Source: Xanthobacteraceae bacterium (GTDB lineage: Bacteria; Pseudomonadota; Alphaproteobacteria; Rhizobiales; Xanthobacteraceae). From it: a stretch of DNA of 14,818 bases. The position numbers and the translations under genes are program-made. The notes beneath the pieces are model-generated. The model saw only the letters and a list, made by a program, of their open reading frames with translations, was not told the DNA's origin and did no database searches. Numbering within the stretch: position 1 is the first letter of the stretch; each line of letters begins with the position of its first letter. The stretch spans positions 1-14,818 of the forward strand of contig JASHYD010000886.1 in assembly GCA_030043175.1 (NCBI GenBank). The letters run 5' to 3'. Shown here one piece after another: positions 1 to 7,901 of this stretch.

Positions 1-1272
1 CATCTCCCTGTGGCCGTGATCGGTGCTGGACAGGCCGGGCTTTCGATCAGCTGGTACCTCAAGCGCCGCAGCATCGATCACATTGTGTTCGAAAAACAGC
101 GCGCTGGTCACGCCTGGCGCGCCGAGCGCTGGGATTCGTTCTGTTTGGTCACACCGAACTGGCAATGCCAGCTTCCCGGCTTCCCTTACCAGGGGCCGGA
201 TCCGCAGGGATTCATGCTGCGCGACGAGATCATCGAATACGTCGCTGACTTCGTCGCGTCATTCGATCCGCCGCTGCGGGAAGGGGTCACCGTAAAGGCC
301 CTCCGTAGCAATCCCCAGCATGGCTTCACGCTCGACACCACTGACGGCCGCTACCTCGCCGACCAGGTCGTGATCGCAGCGGGCGGTTACCAGATAGCGG
401 CGATCCCGCGTTGTGCTGAGCGGCTCGATCCTGATCTGGTGCAGATCAGTTCCGCGGAATATCGCAATCCTGATCGGCTCCCGCCGGGCGCGGTACTCGT
501 CGTGGGCAGCGGGCAGTCGGGCTGTCAAATCGCCGAGGATCTGCACCTCGCCGGCCGTAGGGTTCATCTTTGCGTCGGCGATGCGCCGCGTGTGTCAAGG
601 CGCTATCGAGGTAAGGACGTGGTCGAATGGCTGCATCTGATGGGCTATTACGATCTGCCGGTACACGAGCATCCGCTGCGCGAAGGTGTCCGTGACAGGA
701 CCAACCATTACGTCACCGGCCGTGACGGCGGCCGCGACATCGATTTGCGCCAGCGCGCACTCGAGGGCCTGGAACTCTATGGTCGCCTGCGCGATGTCAG
801 CGGCAGCTGCCTTGTCCTCGACGATGATCTCGCTCAGTGTCTCGACCAGGCTGACCAGGTGTCGGAGAGCATCAAGACCAGCATCGACGGCTTCATCGCC
901 AAGCAGGGCATCGCGGCGCCGGAGGAGGCCCGCTACAAGTCCGTGTGGGCGCCGCCATGCGAACGCGAGAAGCTCGACTACCGGGCGGCTGGAATCAATT
1001 CGGTCGTCTGGTGCGTCGGTTTCCGCACTGACTACAGCTGGCTCGATCTGCCGGTGTTCAATGGCCGCGGACAACCCTCGCACGTCCGCGGCGTCACCCC
1101 GGTGCCGGGCATCTACTTCCTTGGGCTGCCCTGGCTTTACAGTTGGGGCTCCGGGCGCTTCTCCGGAGTGGCGCGCGATGCCGAATATCTCGCCGAGCAC
1201 ATCGAGGCCCGAGTGGATTTGACGCGGGCTGAGCATCGGGCCGCCCTCAATGAAGCTGCGATCGGGTCATAG
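1..1272 (+). CDS. MSMEG_0569-family flavin-dependent oxidoreductase (NitH-like), 5' partial
   Basis: This is a probable FAD/NAD(P)H-dependent oxidoreductase, related to flavin monooxygenases. The reading frame has no stop back to base 1. The GTG at position 10 would leave only three residues before the dinucleotide motif, so the true start is probably upstream and the gene is cut by the window edge. Counting from that GTG, an FAD-binding GAGQAG lies at residues 5-10 and a second Rossmann motif, GSGQSG, at 166-171. Distinctive family stretches include FCLVTPNWQCQLPG (44-57) and, near the C-terminus, GLPWLYSWGSGRFSGVARDA. I recognise these as the MSMEG_0569 family. That family is the flavoprotein of the conserved seven-gene Nit1C cluster (nitrilase, radical SAM, GNAT, AIR-synthase-like and others), which is genetically linked to use of cyanide as a nitrogen source. 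Its exact reaction is not known. Family assignment is firm; presence of the rest of the cluster is inference, because it would lie outside the window. Confidence 0.88.
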   Translation, partial: HLPVAVIGAGQAGLSISWYLKRRSIDHIVFEKQRAGHAWRAERWDSFCLVTPNWQCQLPGFPYQGPDPQGFMLRDEIIEYVADFVASFDPPLREGVTVKALRSNPQHGFTLDTTDGRYLADQVVIAAGGYQIAAIPRCAERLDPDLVQISSAEYRNPDRLPPGAVLVVGSGQSGCQIAEDLHLAGRRVHLCVGDAPRVSRRYRGKDVVEWLHLMGYYDLPVHEHPLREGVRDRTNHYVTGRDGGRDIDLRQRALEGLELYGRLRDVSGSCLVLDDDLAQCLDQADQVSESIKTSIDGFIAKQGIAAPEEARYKSVWAPPCEREKLDYRAAGINSVVWCVGFRTDYSWLDLPVFNGRGQPSHVRGVTPVPGIYFLGLPWLYSWGSGRFSGVARDAEYLAEHIEARVDLTRAEHRAALNEAAIGS

Positions 1273-1279
1273 CGATCGC

Positions 1280-1495
1280 TCAGGTGGAAGTCCGGCCGTG
1301 CTGCTCGCGCGGCGCTTGCGCCTCGCAGGCCAGCGAGGTGATTTCGGGGGTGGGCTCACCGGCTCTTGATCCGCAGCAGCTCTTTTCAAGCCGCGCTAAC
1401 AATCCACGTAGGCTTTGACTGTCTAGCCGCGACATCATCTCCTCGCATGCGCCGGGAGCCAGCGTAACGGTCCGCTGTCTGGTGAGGAGGGTCAT
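1280..1495 (-). CDS. Possible small hypothetical protein (71 aa), doubtful
   Basis: This short ATG-initiated minus-strand frame fills most of the 271-nt gap between the convergent 3' ends of the flavin oxidoreductase and the ABC ATPase gene. It lies 48 nt downstream of the ATPase stop and in the same direction. The product would be soluble, with an adjacent cysteine pair (KSCCGSRAG) and one further downstream cysteine. I do not recognise it. No convincing Shine-Dalgarno sequence precedes the ATG. A GAGGAG lies inside the frame but too close to the following ATG to be useful. It may simply be a chance open frame in GC-rich DNA. I see no strong hairpin terminator elsewhere in the gap, although a 10-nt palindrome, AGCGATCGCT, sits at 1271-1280. 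Confidence 0.2.
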   Translation of the reverse strand: MTLLTRQRTVTLAPGACEEMMSRLDSQSLRGLLARLEKSCCGSRAGEPTPEITSLACEAQAPREQHGRTST

Positions 1496-1543
1496 GGTGT
1501 CTGGAATCAGCGCGAACCGATCAAACTGCGATGTGACGAGCGA

Positions 1544-3253
1544 TCACGTTGGTGGATGCGGAACGGCGGCGAGCAGTTCGCGCACATAGTCGGTTTTGGG
1601 CGCTCCGAGCACGTCGTCGCAGAAGCCCTGCTCGACGATCTCTCCGGCTCGCATGACAATGACGCGATCACACAGCAGGCGCACCACGTTAAGGTCGTGG
1701 GAGACGAACAAATAGCTCATACCCAACAGCACCTTTAAGTCCCGCAGCAGATTGAGCACCACGGCCTGGACTGACACGTCCAGGGCAGCGGTGGGCTCGT
1801 CCAGGACCAGCAACTCTGGTCGCAGCGCGATTGCCCGGGCAATGCCGACCCGGGCTTTCTGACCTCCGGACAGCTGATGCGGGAAGCGGTCGAGCAATTC
1901 TATCGGAAGGCCGACCTGGGCGGCGAGGTCCTCGCACCGCGCCCGCCATTCGGCGGCGTTCTTGCGTCCGTCGAGCCGGATCAGCGGGTCCGCGATGGCG
2001 CGCCGCGCCGTGAAGCGGGGGTTGAGACTATCAGTCGGATCCTGGAACACCATCTGGATGCGCTTGCGCATCGGGTGCGTGGCAAATTGCTTGGCCGGAA
2101 CGGCACCGATGTCCTCGCCGTGGAATTCAATCTTGCCTGAGGTCTTGTCGATCAGCCGCATCAACATCATGGAGGTGGTCGACTTACCGCATCCCGATTC
2201 ACCGACCAGGCCTATGCTGTCGCCGCGCCCGACCGTAAAGCTGATGCCGCCCACTGCGCGGAACGGCTGTTCCTTCGCTGTGCGACCAAAAAACTTGGCG
2301 AGCGAGCCTGTTGCTGCATTGCGTGGATATTCCTTGACGAGGTTTTCGACGATGAGGAGCGGCGCATCGGCTGCCTCTTTCTTGGTGTGCGGCGAGAGAG
2401 CCTGCTCCTCCTGATCTGAACAAGGCGCGTCCTTCGGCAACAAATCACGCAACTCGGCGCCGAGGCGAGGCGTCGCCTTCATGAGCATTCGCGTATATGG
2501 ATGGGCGGGCGAGGCGAAGATCTCCCGCGACGGGGCGGTCTCCACCACCTTGCCACTTTCCATCACGACAATGCGGTCGCAATAGGTGGCGGCGAGGCCG
2601 AGATCGTGCGTGATGAGGATCGTCGACATGCCGCGTTCCCGGGTCAAGTCGACCACCAAGTCCATCACGGCCTTTTGCGTGATGACATCAAGTCCGGTGG
2701 TCGGCTCATCGGCGATCAGAAGTTGCGGGCGGCAGGCGAGAGCAAGCGCAATCACAACGCGTTGGCACATGCCGCCCGAAAGCTCGAACGGATAGGCATG
2801 ATAGCGCTCCTGCGGGTTGGCAATGCGCACACGGCGCAACGCGTCGATCGCCTTGGCCCTGACGTTGGAGGAGGAGGCCTGAGCGTGTTGCAGCAGTATG
2901 TCCTCGATCTGCTTGCCGACCTTGCGGATCGGATTGAGCGCCGCCCGCGGGTTCTGGAAAATCATCGACATTTCCCGGCCGCGCAGCTCGCCTGCCTCAC
3001 TTTCACTCGCCGCAGCAACGTCGAAACCGCCGAATACGACAGAGCCCCCGGCAATTCGCCCGGAACGATCCAGAATTCGCATCACCGCGTAGGAAGTGAC
3101 GGATTTTCCCGAGCCGGACTCTCCGACGATGCCCAGCGTCTCGCCTTTGGCGACGGTTATGTCGACGTTTCGTACGGCCTGCACCTTGCCGCGCCGGGTG
3201 ACGAATTCGACTGTGAGGTCCTTGATGGCGAGAAGCGGGACGCCGGCGGTCAC
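1544..3253 (-). CDS. Peptide/nickel-type ABC transporter, fused double ATP-binding protein (DppD-DppF type)
   Basis: This protein energises the importer: two complete ATPase domains in one 569-residue chain, where many systems use separate DppD and DppF proteins. Domain 1 has Walker A GESGSGKS at 44-51, signature LSGGM at 158-162, Walker B LLIADE at 178-183 and a switch histidine at 216. It is followed by the oligopeptide-type HPYT motif at 251-254. A linker of roughly 40 residues leads to domain 2, with Walker A GESGCGKS at 351-358, signature LSGGQ at 461-465, Walker B LLVLDE at 481-486 and a switch histidine at 519. All catalytic elements look intact in both halves, so both sites are predicted to hydrolyse ATP at the cytoplasmic face. 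The start is a GTG at 3253 with a GAGGG site about 8 nt upstream that overlaps the stop of the permease gene, suggesting coupled translation. It is the last clear gene of the operon. Confidence 0.95.
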   Translation of the reverse strand: MTAGVPLLAIKDLTVEFVTRRGKVQAVRNVDITVAKGETLGIVGESGSGKSVTSYAVMRILDRSGRIAGGSVVFGGFDVAAASESEAGELRGREMSMIFQNPRAALNPIRKVGKQIEDILLQHAQASSSNVRAKAIDALRRVRIANPQERYHAYPFELSGGMCQRVVIALALACRPQLLIADEPTTGLDVITQKAVMDLVVDLTRERGMSTILITHDLGLAATYCDRIVVMESGKVVETAPSREIFASPAHPYTRMLMKATPRLGAELRDLLPKDAPCSDQEEQALSPHTKKEAADAPLLIVENLVKEYPRNAATGSLAKFFGRTAKEQPFRAVGGISFTVGRGDSIGLVGESGCGKSTTSMMLMRLIDKTSGKIEFHGEDIGAVPAKQFATHPMRKRIQMVFQDPTDSLNPRFTARRAIADPLIRLDGRKNAAEWRARCEDLAAQVGLPIELLDRFPHQLSGGQKARVGIARAIALRPELLVLDEPTAALDVSVQAVVLNLLRDLKVLLGMSYLFVSHDLNVVRLLCDRVIVMRAGEIVEQGFCDDVLGAPKTDYVRELLAAVPHPPT

Positions 3254-3263
3254 GGCGGGTCCC

Positions 3264-4190
3264 TCATGTTCGCCGCTGCGGGTCTACGATGTCGCGCAGG
3301 CCATCACCGAGCAGATTGAAACAGAACACCGAGACCATCAGGGCCGCACCCGGAAAGAACGCAATCCACCACTTGCCGCCCACCATATCTGTTGCACCTT
3401 CCGCAACCATGATGCCCCATTCGGCGGTTGGCGGACGCACACCGAGGCCGATGAAGGAGAGGCCGGCGGCATTGAGAATTGCGTAGCCCATGGTGAGCGA
3501 CATCTGTACCACCATGATGGGCATCACGTTGGGCAGAATTTGCGCCAGCACAATGCGCATTTCGCTGTTGCCGCAGAGCCGCGCCGCCTGCACGAAGCCC
3601 GCATCGCGCCGCAGATTGGCCTCGGCGCGGGCGATTCGCGCGTAAAGCGGGAAATTGATGATCGCGGTCGCGATCACGATGTTCGTTACCGTATTGCCGA
3701 GCGCCGCCACGATGCCCATCGCAAGTACGAACAGCGGAAACGCCATGATGGTGTCCGCGAGTCTTGCGACGATGCGATCGGTCCAGCCGCCGAAAAAACC
3801 CGCCATTACGCCCGAAATGCCGCCGAGCAAAAATACCAGCGCCACCGAAAAAACCGCGATGGCGAGGTCGAGGCGGGCCGCCACGATCACGCGGCTCATG
3901 ATGTCACGGCCCAATTGATCGGTACCGAACCAGTGCGTCGCGGATGGCGGCTGATAGGCGGCATCAGTATTGCTGGCAAGCGGATCGTGGGGCGCGACCA
4001 GCGGCCCGAAAACCGCGCAAACTGCGATCAGCAGAAATAGTCCAAAGGCGAGCCCAGTGACTGGATTTTCCCCGATCACATAGAGCGCGTGCTTGAGGAT
4101 CGAGAACCGCGAAGCGACAGGAGGCGGCGCGTCTGCTCGTTCGCGAGATGCAGGGACTTCGGCAGTATCGATGCGAACGGCCTCATTCAT
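3264..4190 (-). CDS. Peptide/nickel-type ABC transporter permease, DppC/OppC type
   Basis: This is an inner-membrane permease subunit, 308 aa with the chosen start. The frame stays open further upstream, to 4349, but that extension lies inside the DppB-type gene. The ATG at 4190 forms an ATGA overlap with the upstream stop, the usual arrangement of these operons, so I take it as the start. After a soluble N-terminus of about 40 residues comes a first membrane segment at about 46-66. Next is the hallmark HWFGTDQLGRDIMSR at 86-100, then several hydrophobic helices. The ATPase-contacting EAA loop lies at about 189-221, with QAARLCGNSEMRIVLAQILP at its core. The C-terminus (DGLRDIVDPQRR) is typical of DppC/OppC. 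Family and role are clear. The substrate class (peptides, nickel, opines or other small solutes) cannot be decided from the sequence. Confidence 0.94.
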   Translation of the reverse strand: MNEAVRIDTAEVPASRERADAPPPVASRFSILKHALYVIGENPVTGLAFGLFLLIAVCAVFGPLVAPHDPLASNTDAAYQPPSATHWFGTDQLGRDIMSRVIVAARLDLAIAVFSVALVFLLGGISGVMAGFFGGWTDRIVARLADTIMAFPLFVLAMGIVAALGNTVTNIVIATAIINFPLYARIARAEANLRRDAGFVQAARLCGNSEMRIVLAQILPNVMPIMVVQMSLTMGYAILNAAGLSFIGLGVRPPTAEWGIMVAEGATDMVGGKWWIAFFPGAALMVSVFCFNLLGDGLRDIVDPQRRT

Positions 4191-5200
4191 CCTTCTACCC
4201 TCATGCGGGGATCTATGAGGCCATAGACGAGGTCGATCATGAGATTGAGGAGCACATAGAGGACCGCCATGGTGAGCACGAAACCCTGCACTGGTGCAAA
4301 GTCGGAGGTGATCAGCGCCTCGACCGCGTAGGAGCCGATTCCCGGCCACGCGAACACTTTTTCCACCAGCACGTTGGCTCCGAGCAGGAAGGAGAACACC
4401 ATGCCCAGAGTGGTGACGACCGGCAGCATGGCATTGTGCAACGCATACCTGATGATCACCGTGCGGGACGACAAGCCGCCGGCGCGCGCAGTGCGCACGA
4501 AATCGGCGGCCAGCACCGACAACATGGAGGCGCGCGTCATGCGAGCGATGGGGGCAAGCGAAAAAATCGCCAGTGTTGCCGCCGGAAGAACCAGTTGGGC
4601 GGCTGCCGCCCGGAACAGCTCGAAGTCATGCGCGATCAGACTGTCGATGAGGTAGAAGCCGCTCACGGTCGGTGGCGGTTCGTAAAGAAAGCTCAAGCGT
4701 CCGAGCGGTTCGGCAGCCCAACCGAGCTGGTAGTAGAACAGGTAAGAAAGCAGGAGACCAGTGAAGAACACCGGAAGGGAAACGCCGGCCGTGACAACGA
4801 TGCGGCAGGCGTGGTCAATCAAGGAACCTTGCCTGACGGCCGCCAGGACGCCAAGCGGCACCGCAATCAGCACGGCGACGAAGAGGCCGACAAGGGTCAG
4901 CTCAACGGAGGCCGGAAGGCGCGCCGCGATATCGGCCGTCACCGATTGCCCGGTGGTGAGGGAGGTGCCGAAGTCACCGTGGGCAAGGTCGGTGACGTAA
5001 CGGATGAACTGCTCGGGCAGTGATTTGTCAAGGCCAAGTTGCTTTTTGATTTCCTCGATCGCTTGGACGGAGGCCGCTGGTCCGGCGAAATAGGCGGCGG
5101 TGTCTCCCGGCAATACCCGGGTGAGCAGGAAGGAAACGATGATGACGCCGATCAGGCTCGGGACTACGGTGGCGAGGCGCCTTGCGATTAGCTTCAGCAC
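4187..5200 (-). CDS. Peptide/nickel-type ABC transporter permease, DppB/OppB type
   Basis: This inner-membrane permease is 337 aa long, a normal size for the family, and pairs with the DppC-type subunit encoded just downstream. The N-terminal membrane segment at about 9-29 ends in RVLPGD, a family hallmark. The periplasmic segment contains GDFGTSL (75-81). Further helices follow, and the EAA loop lies at about 233-260 (DFVRTARAGGLSSRTVI and on to NAMLP). VEKVFAWPGIGSYAVEAL at 279-296 is very characteristic of DppB/OppB, as is the C-terminal DLVYGLIDPRMR. Translation starts at a GTG at 5200, nine nt after the stop of the binding-protein gene. An AAGG about 8 nt upstream of the start overlaps that stop. 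The gene shares four bases (4187-4190) with the next gene. Confidence 0.94.
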   Translation of the reverse strand: MLKLIARRLATVVPSLIGVIIVSFLLTRVLPGDTAAYFAGPAASVQAIEEIKKQLGLDKSLPEQFIRYVTDLAHGDFGTSLTTGQSVTADIAARLPASVELTLVGLFVAVLIAVPLGVLAAVRQGSLIDHACRIVVTAGVSLPVFFTGLLLSYLFYYQLGWAAEPLGRLSFLYEPPPTVSGFYLIDSLIAHDFELFRAAAAQLVLPAATLAIFSLAPIARMTRASMLSVLAADFVRTARAGGLSSRTVIIRYALHNAMLPVVTTLGMVFSFLLGANVLVEKVFAWPGIGSYAVEALITSDFAPVQGFVLTMAVLYVLLNLMIDLVYGLIDPRMRVEG

Positions 5201-5209
5201 GGCAGCGCC

Positions 5210-6829
5210 TTACCCCTTCGTCAAGCCCCGGTAGTCAAGTCGCCGGTGGAACCAATACTGATATCCGCTGATATTCTTTTGCATCGCGACGTTCACATAG
5301 GGTTGGAACAACGGAACGCGCGGCATGTCCGCGAAGGCCAGATCGACGAAGCGCCTCACGTTCTCGTCATATTCGGCGGTTTTGCCGACTGCCGCCGCAT
5401 CGCGGGCGCCTTCGATGAATTGGTCCATGTCCTTCGATTGGTAGCTCATCGTGTTGAACACCGAATTCTGTCCATGATAGCACCAGATGAAGAAGTACTC
5501 CGGATAGTCGAGCCAGCCTGAGAACACGTTGGTGTAGAGCGGCAGCGACTTCTTGTTGAGCTCGGTTCGCCAGTTGGCGCCTGGCACTTTGTTGATTGTG
5601 GTCTTGATTCCGATCTGCGCCAGGCTTTCTTGGGTGAGAACGCAGAGCGGCTCGTTGACGCCGGCAAAGCCGAGGTCGAACGACAGCGTCGTCTCGAAGC
5701 CGTTCGCATAACCGGCCTCGGCCAAAAGCCGTTTCGCCTTGGCGATGTCGGTGGTGAACTGATGGGGCTGCGGCCAAGCGACCTGCGTCTTGGCATCAGC
5801 GGGCGCGCCGTACATCGGCTTGGCGAGACCGAACAGCACCGCCTCGATGATTTTTTGGTATGGAATCGCATAGGCTACCGCCTGGCGCACTTTGAGATTG
5901 TCAAAAGGCCGCGCCTTTACGTTCATCCCGATATACTGGATGCCGTTGCTATACGGCGTCGAGACGATGTTCAGCTTGCCGGTGCTCTTGAGCTCAGCGA
6001 AATCCTTGCTCGGCAGATCGTAGGAGATATCGGCATCGCCGCGTTCCAGCAGCGCTCGGCGATTGCCCGACGAGGGGACGATGCGCCATACCACGCGACG
6101 AATTTTGGGTCGCGGTCCTCCAACCCACTTGTCGTGGCGCTCGTAGACGACCTCTGACCCGGGGGTCCAGCTTACGACTCGATAAGCACCGCTGCCGGCG
6201 GTGTTCTGTTTGGTGTATTCGAGACCCCACGGATCCTTGTTGGATGCGTGCTTCTTGACCAGCTCGGAATTGAGGACGCATGGCACGATAACGGCAAGGT
6301 CCGGGATGGTAAGCCGATCCTTTTTTAGAAAGTCAACACGGATGGTGCGGTCATCGACGACGACGAACTGCTCCGGCTTTGTGAGCGAACCCGCACCCAT
6401 CTGGAATGTAGGGAAACCGCCTACCGTGACGGCACGGTCAAGCGACCATTTTACGTCCCTGGCGGTGACCGGCGTGCCGTCCTGAAACACCGCGTTCTTC
6501 TTCAGCGTGAAGGTCACCGACATGTCACCGATCTTCATGTCGTCGGCGAGCTCCATCTTGAACTTGTCGCGATCGTAATAAGGCGTTCCGTCCTGAGTCT
6601 TCATCTCGTGACTGATCAGCCGGTCGTAGCAGTTCCACGACGCCTCGTAACCCGGTACGTTGGTGCCAATGCCGTGAATGTCGATGTTGTTGGGGCCGCT
6701 CTCCGATACGATGAGCAGAACCTCCTGGCGCGTCTGCGCTTTGGCGGACGACCAAACCGCCGGTGCGGTCGGCAAAGCGCCGCCCGCTGCCACTGCCGTT
6801 ACGGACCTCAAGAACTGGCGACGCTGCAT
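5210..6829 (-). CDS. Family 5 periplasmic solute-binding protein of the Dpp-type ABC importer, Tat signal
   Basis: This is the first gene of the minus-strand operon and the extracellular substrate receptor (SBP_bac_5 family, 539 aa). The frame is open further upstream, but the ATG at 6829 has a well placed GGAGAG and gives a proper export signal. MQRRQFLRSVTAVAAGG has the twin-arginine pattern followed by a hydrophobic core, with probable cleavage after AKA at residue 31. Tat export implies folding in the cytoplasm before transport. The mature part has the usual family layout: an early segment on the denatured substrate path (FTLKKNAVFQDGTPVTARDV), a central NLKVRQAVAYAI and a late QESLAQIGI. 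These point to dipeptide/oligopeptide/nickel-type receptors. The ligand cannot be deduced. Its leader carries a 14-nt tandem repeat, described separately. Confidence 0.93.
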   Translation of the reverse strand: MQRRQFLRSVTAVAAGGALPTAPAVWSSAKAQTRQEVLLIVSESGPNNIDIHGIGTNVPGYEASWNCYDRLISHEMKTQDGTPYYDRDKFKMELADDMKIGDMSVTFTLKKNAVFQDGTPVTARDVKWSLDRAVTVGGFPTFQMGAGSLTKPEQFVVVDDRTIRVDFLKKDRLTIPDLAVIVPCVLNSELVKKHASNKDPWGLEYTKQNTAGSGAYRVVSWTPGSEVVYERHDKWVGGPRPKIRRVVWRIVPSSGNRRALLERGDADISYDLPSKDFAELKSTGKLNIVSTPYSNGIQYIGMNVKARPFDNLKVRQAVAYAIPYQKIIEAVLFGLAKPMYGAPADAKTQVAWPQPHQFTTDIAKAKRLLAEAGYANGFETTLSFDLGFAGVNEPLCVLTQESLAQIGIKTTINKVPGANWRTELNKKSLPLYTNVFSGWLDYPEYFFIWCYHGQNSVFNTMSYQSKDMDQFIEGARDAAAVGKTAEYDENVRRFVDLAFADMPRVPLFQPYVNVAMQKNISGYQYWFHRRLDYRGLTKG

Positions 6830-7407
6830 CACCGCTCTCCGGCTGCCACACCTATCTTTGTAGGCTTCTCTGTTCCAGGCTTCTCTTTCCAGGCTTCTCT
6901 TTCCAGGCTTCCGCAAAGGTCGTGCCACACCGTGAGGGTCGCGTGATCGCCGGCAAATAGTTGAATTGATAGGCGGATTCGCAGGGCAGCTCACCGCCGA
7001 GCAAACGCAAGCTCAGGCTCTGCCTGCGATCCGGTCGGGTCTGCGCAAGGATTGTGCATTCGGCAAAGCGTCGGCGAACTCTCGAGTGGACAAAATGAGG
7101 CACCTGCAGACGACGACCGAGCAGGCTCAATTCGACAGGATTAGCCTCACCCGCCGACTGCGCCATCCCTTCACGGTGCTCGGTGCGCCAGAGCTAGAAA
7201 GACCGCCATACCAAAGATTATTGCAGTGCACCGCTCGTAGGTGGATCGTGGCTCCCCGCGACCTTGCAGTCCATCGCGCACCAATGAGAGTTTGGCGATC
7301 GCGCCGCGCTGTGGCTAGGTATTCGCCTGGTAACGCGGCAGCGACGAGCAGTAGTCTGACAGCCGAGCCGCAAATCGCGGATCGACCTCACAATGCGGGT
7401 TTAGCCC
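6830..7407. other. Divergent intergenic region between the Dpp-type operon and the VKOR-like gene
   Basis: This 578-nt region lies between two divergently transcribed genes and should hold both promoters. Apart from the tandem repeat near its left end I see no convincing gene. Open frames on both strands are arginine-rich and unrecognisable, as expected by chance in GC-rich DNA. No strong sigma-70 -35/-10 pair could be fixed by eye on either strand. Confidence 0.6.
6862..6912 (-). repeat. Short tandem repeat (14-15 nt unit, 3.6 copies) in the binding-protein leader
   Basis: On the plus strand the unit aggcttctctttcc occurs at 6877-6890 and 6891-6904. It is preceded by a 15-nt variant, aggcttctctgttcc, at 6862-6876, and followed by the first 8 nt of a fourth copy at 6905-6912. 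On the transcribed minus strand it reads as purine-rich GGAAAGAGAAGCCT units, about 35-85 nt upstream of the binding-protein ATG. It therefore probably lies in the operon's leader or promoter-proximal region. It could be slippage-prone DNA, a set of protein-binding sites, or neutral. Confidence 0.8.
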
Positions 7408-7803
7408 ATGATCGTGTATCGTCTGATCGCCCTCGGCGTCGCCGTCCTCAGCAGCGCCGCGATGCTGTATGTGGGTCTCTACCAGAGCCGCTTCGTAGGA
7501 CGTCTTATCTGCCCCATTTTCGCAGACGGATGCGAAGGCGTCGCCGATGCGCCGTTGGCGCGGCCGTTCGGTATCCCTGACGGATATATTGGCACCGTTC
7601 TCTATGCTTTGATCACTGTTCTGTTGCTGGCTCCGACCGGACGATGGGCCTGGTTTGCGCTGCTAGCGCTATCCGCACTCGCCACATTCGCCAATGTCAT
7701 CGGCATGCGCGATATGATGAATCTCGGCAGCTTTTGCTTCTATTGCTTGACCACGGCCATCCTATCACCGGTTCTGCTTTGGGCGGTCTGGGAGCTGAGT
7801 TAG
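7408..7803 (+). CDS. VKOR-family membrane thiol oxidoreductase (131 aa)
   Basis: This small integral membrane protein resembles the vitamin K epoxide reductase (VKOR) domain, which in bacteria re-oxidises periplasmic disulfide-forming partners using quinone. Visible elements are a first membrane helix (about 5-25), a loop with Cys35 and Cys42, the family-like FGIPDGYIG (54-62), two further helices, and the redox motif CFYC (110-113) at the start of the last helix. Length and the four cysteines fit a single-domain VKOR. Two departures are visible. Six residues separate the loop cysteines. The position where the family has a conserved Ser/Thr, six after the second loop cysteine, is Ala48. There is no fused thioredoxin domain, and no Dsb-like partner is encoded nearby. 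No clear Shine-Dalgarno precedes the ATG; an in-frame GTG at 7414 is an alternative start. The family call is by motif recognition. Confidence 0.75.
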   Translation: MIVYRLIALGVAVLSSAAMLYVGLYQSRFVGRLICPIFADGCEGVADAPLARPFGIPDGYIGTVLYALITVLLLAPTGRWAWFALLALSALATFANVIGMRDMMNLGSFCFYCLTTAILSPVLLWAVWELS

Positions 7804-7874
7804 GCGATATACCTGAGGCAGGCGAACGACGCGCGAGCAAGACGTTGGGATTGTGATGATCGTTTCCAGCTCCG

Positions 7875-7893
7875 GCTGCGGTCAAACCGCAGC
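7875..7893. terminator. Perfect 8-bp hairpin between convergent genes, possible bidirectional terminator
   Basis: GCTGCGGT and ACCGCAGC form a perfect GC-rich stem around a three-base loop (CAA). It lies 72 nt beyond the VKOR-like gene's stop and 9 nt beyond the acyltransferase stop on the other strand. Its position suits a terminator or mRNA 3'-end protector. No T-run follows it on either strand, so classical intrinsic termination is uncertain. Confidence 0.5.
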
Positions 7894-7901
7894 TGCCGAG
7901 T

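Noticed and set aside
595..1236. Minus-strand 213-aa frame opposite the flavin oxidoreductase
   Set aside because: Antisense to a gene with clear family motifs. The translation is a typical Ala/Arg/Asp-rich shadow.
1271..1280. Palindrome AGCGATCGCT right after the first gene's stop
   Set aside because: Perfect but only 10 nt, with no loop or T-run. Too short to call a terminator or binding site, and GCGATCG-like words are frequent in GC-rich DNA.
2501..3319. Plus-strand frame of 272 aa over the 5' half of the double ATPase gene
   Set aside because: Antisense to well conserved ABC motifs, with no recognisable domain and no ribosome site considered credible.
3096..4040. Long plus-strand open frame (314 aa) antisense to the Dpp-type ATPase and permease genes
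   Set aside because: Rich in His/Arg/Asp without any domain-like pattern, and fully overlaps strongly supported genes on the other strand. It is a GC-rich mirror frame.
4191..4349. Longer start for the DppC-type permease
   Set aside because: The extension lies entirely inside the DppB-type gene and reads as a basic shadow. The ATGA overlap at 4187-4190 gives a normal family N-terminus.
6966..7580. Plus-strand 204-aa frame across the divergent intergenic region and into the VKOR-like gene
   Set aside because: It becomes an arginine-rich low-complexity translation where it overlaps the VKOR-like gene in another frame, and no domain is visible.
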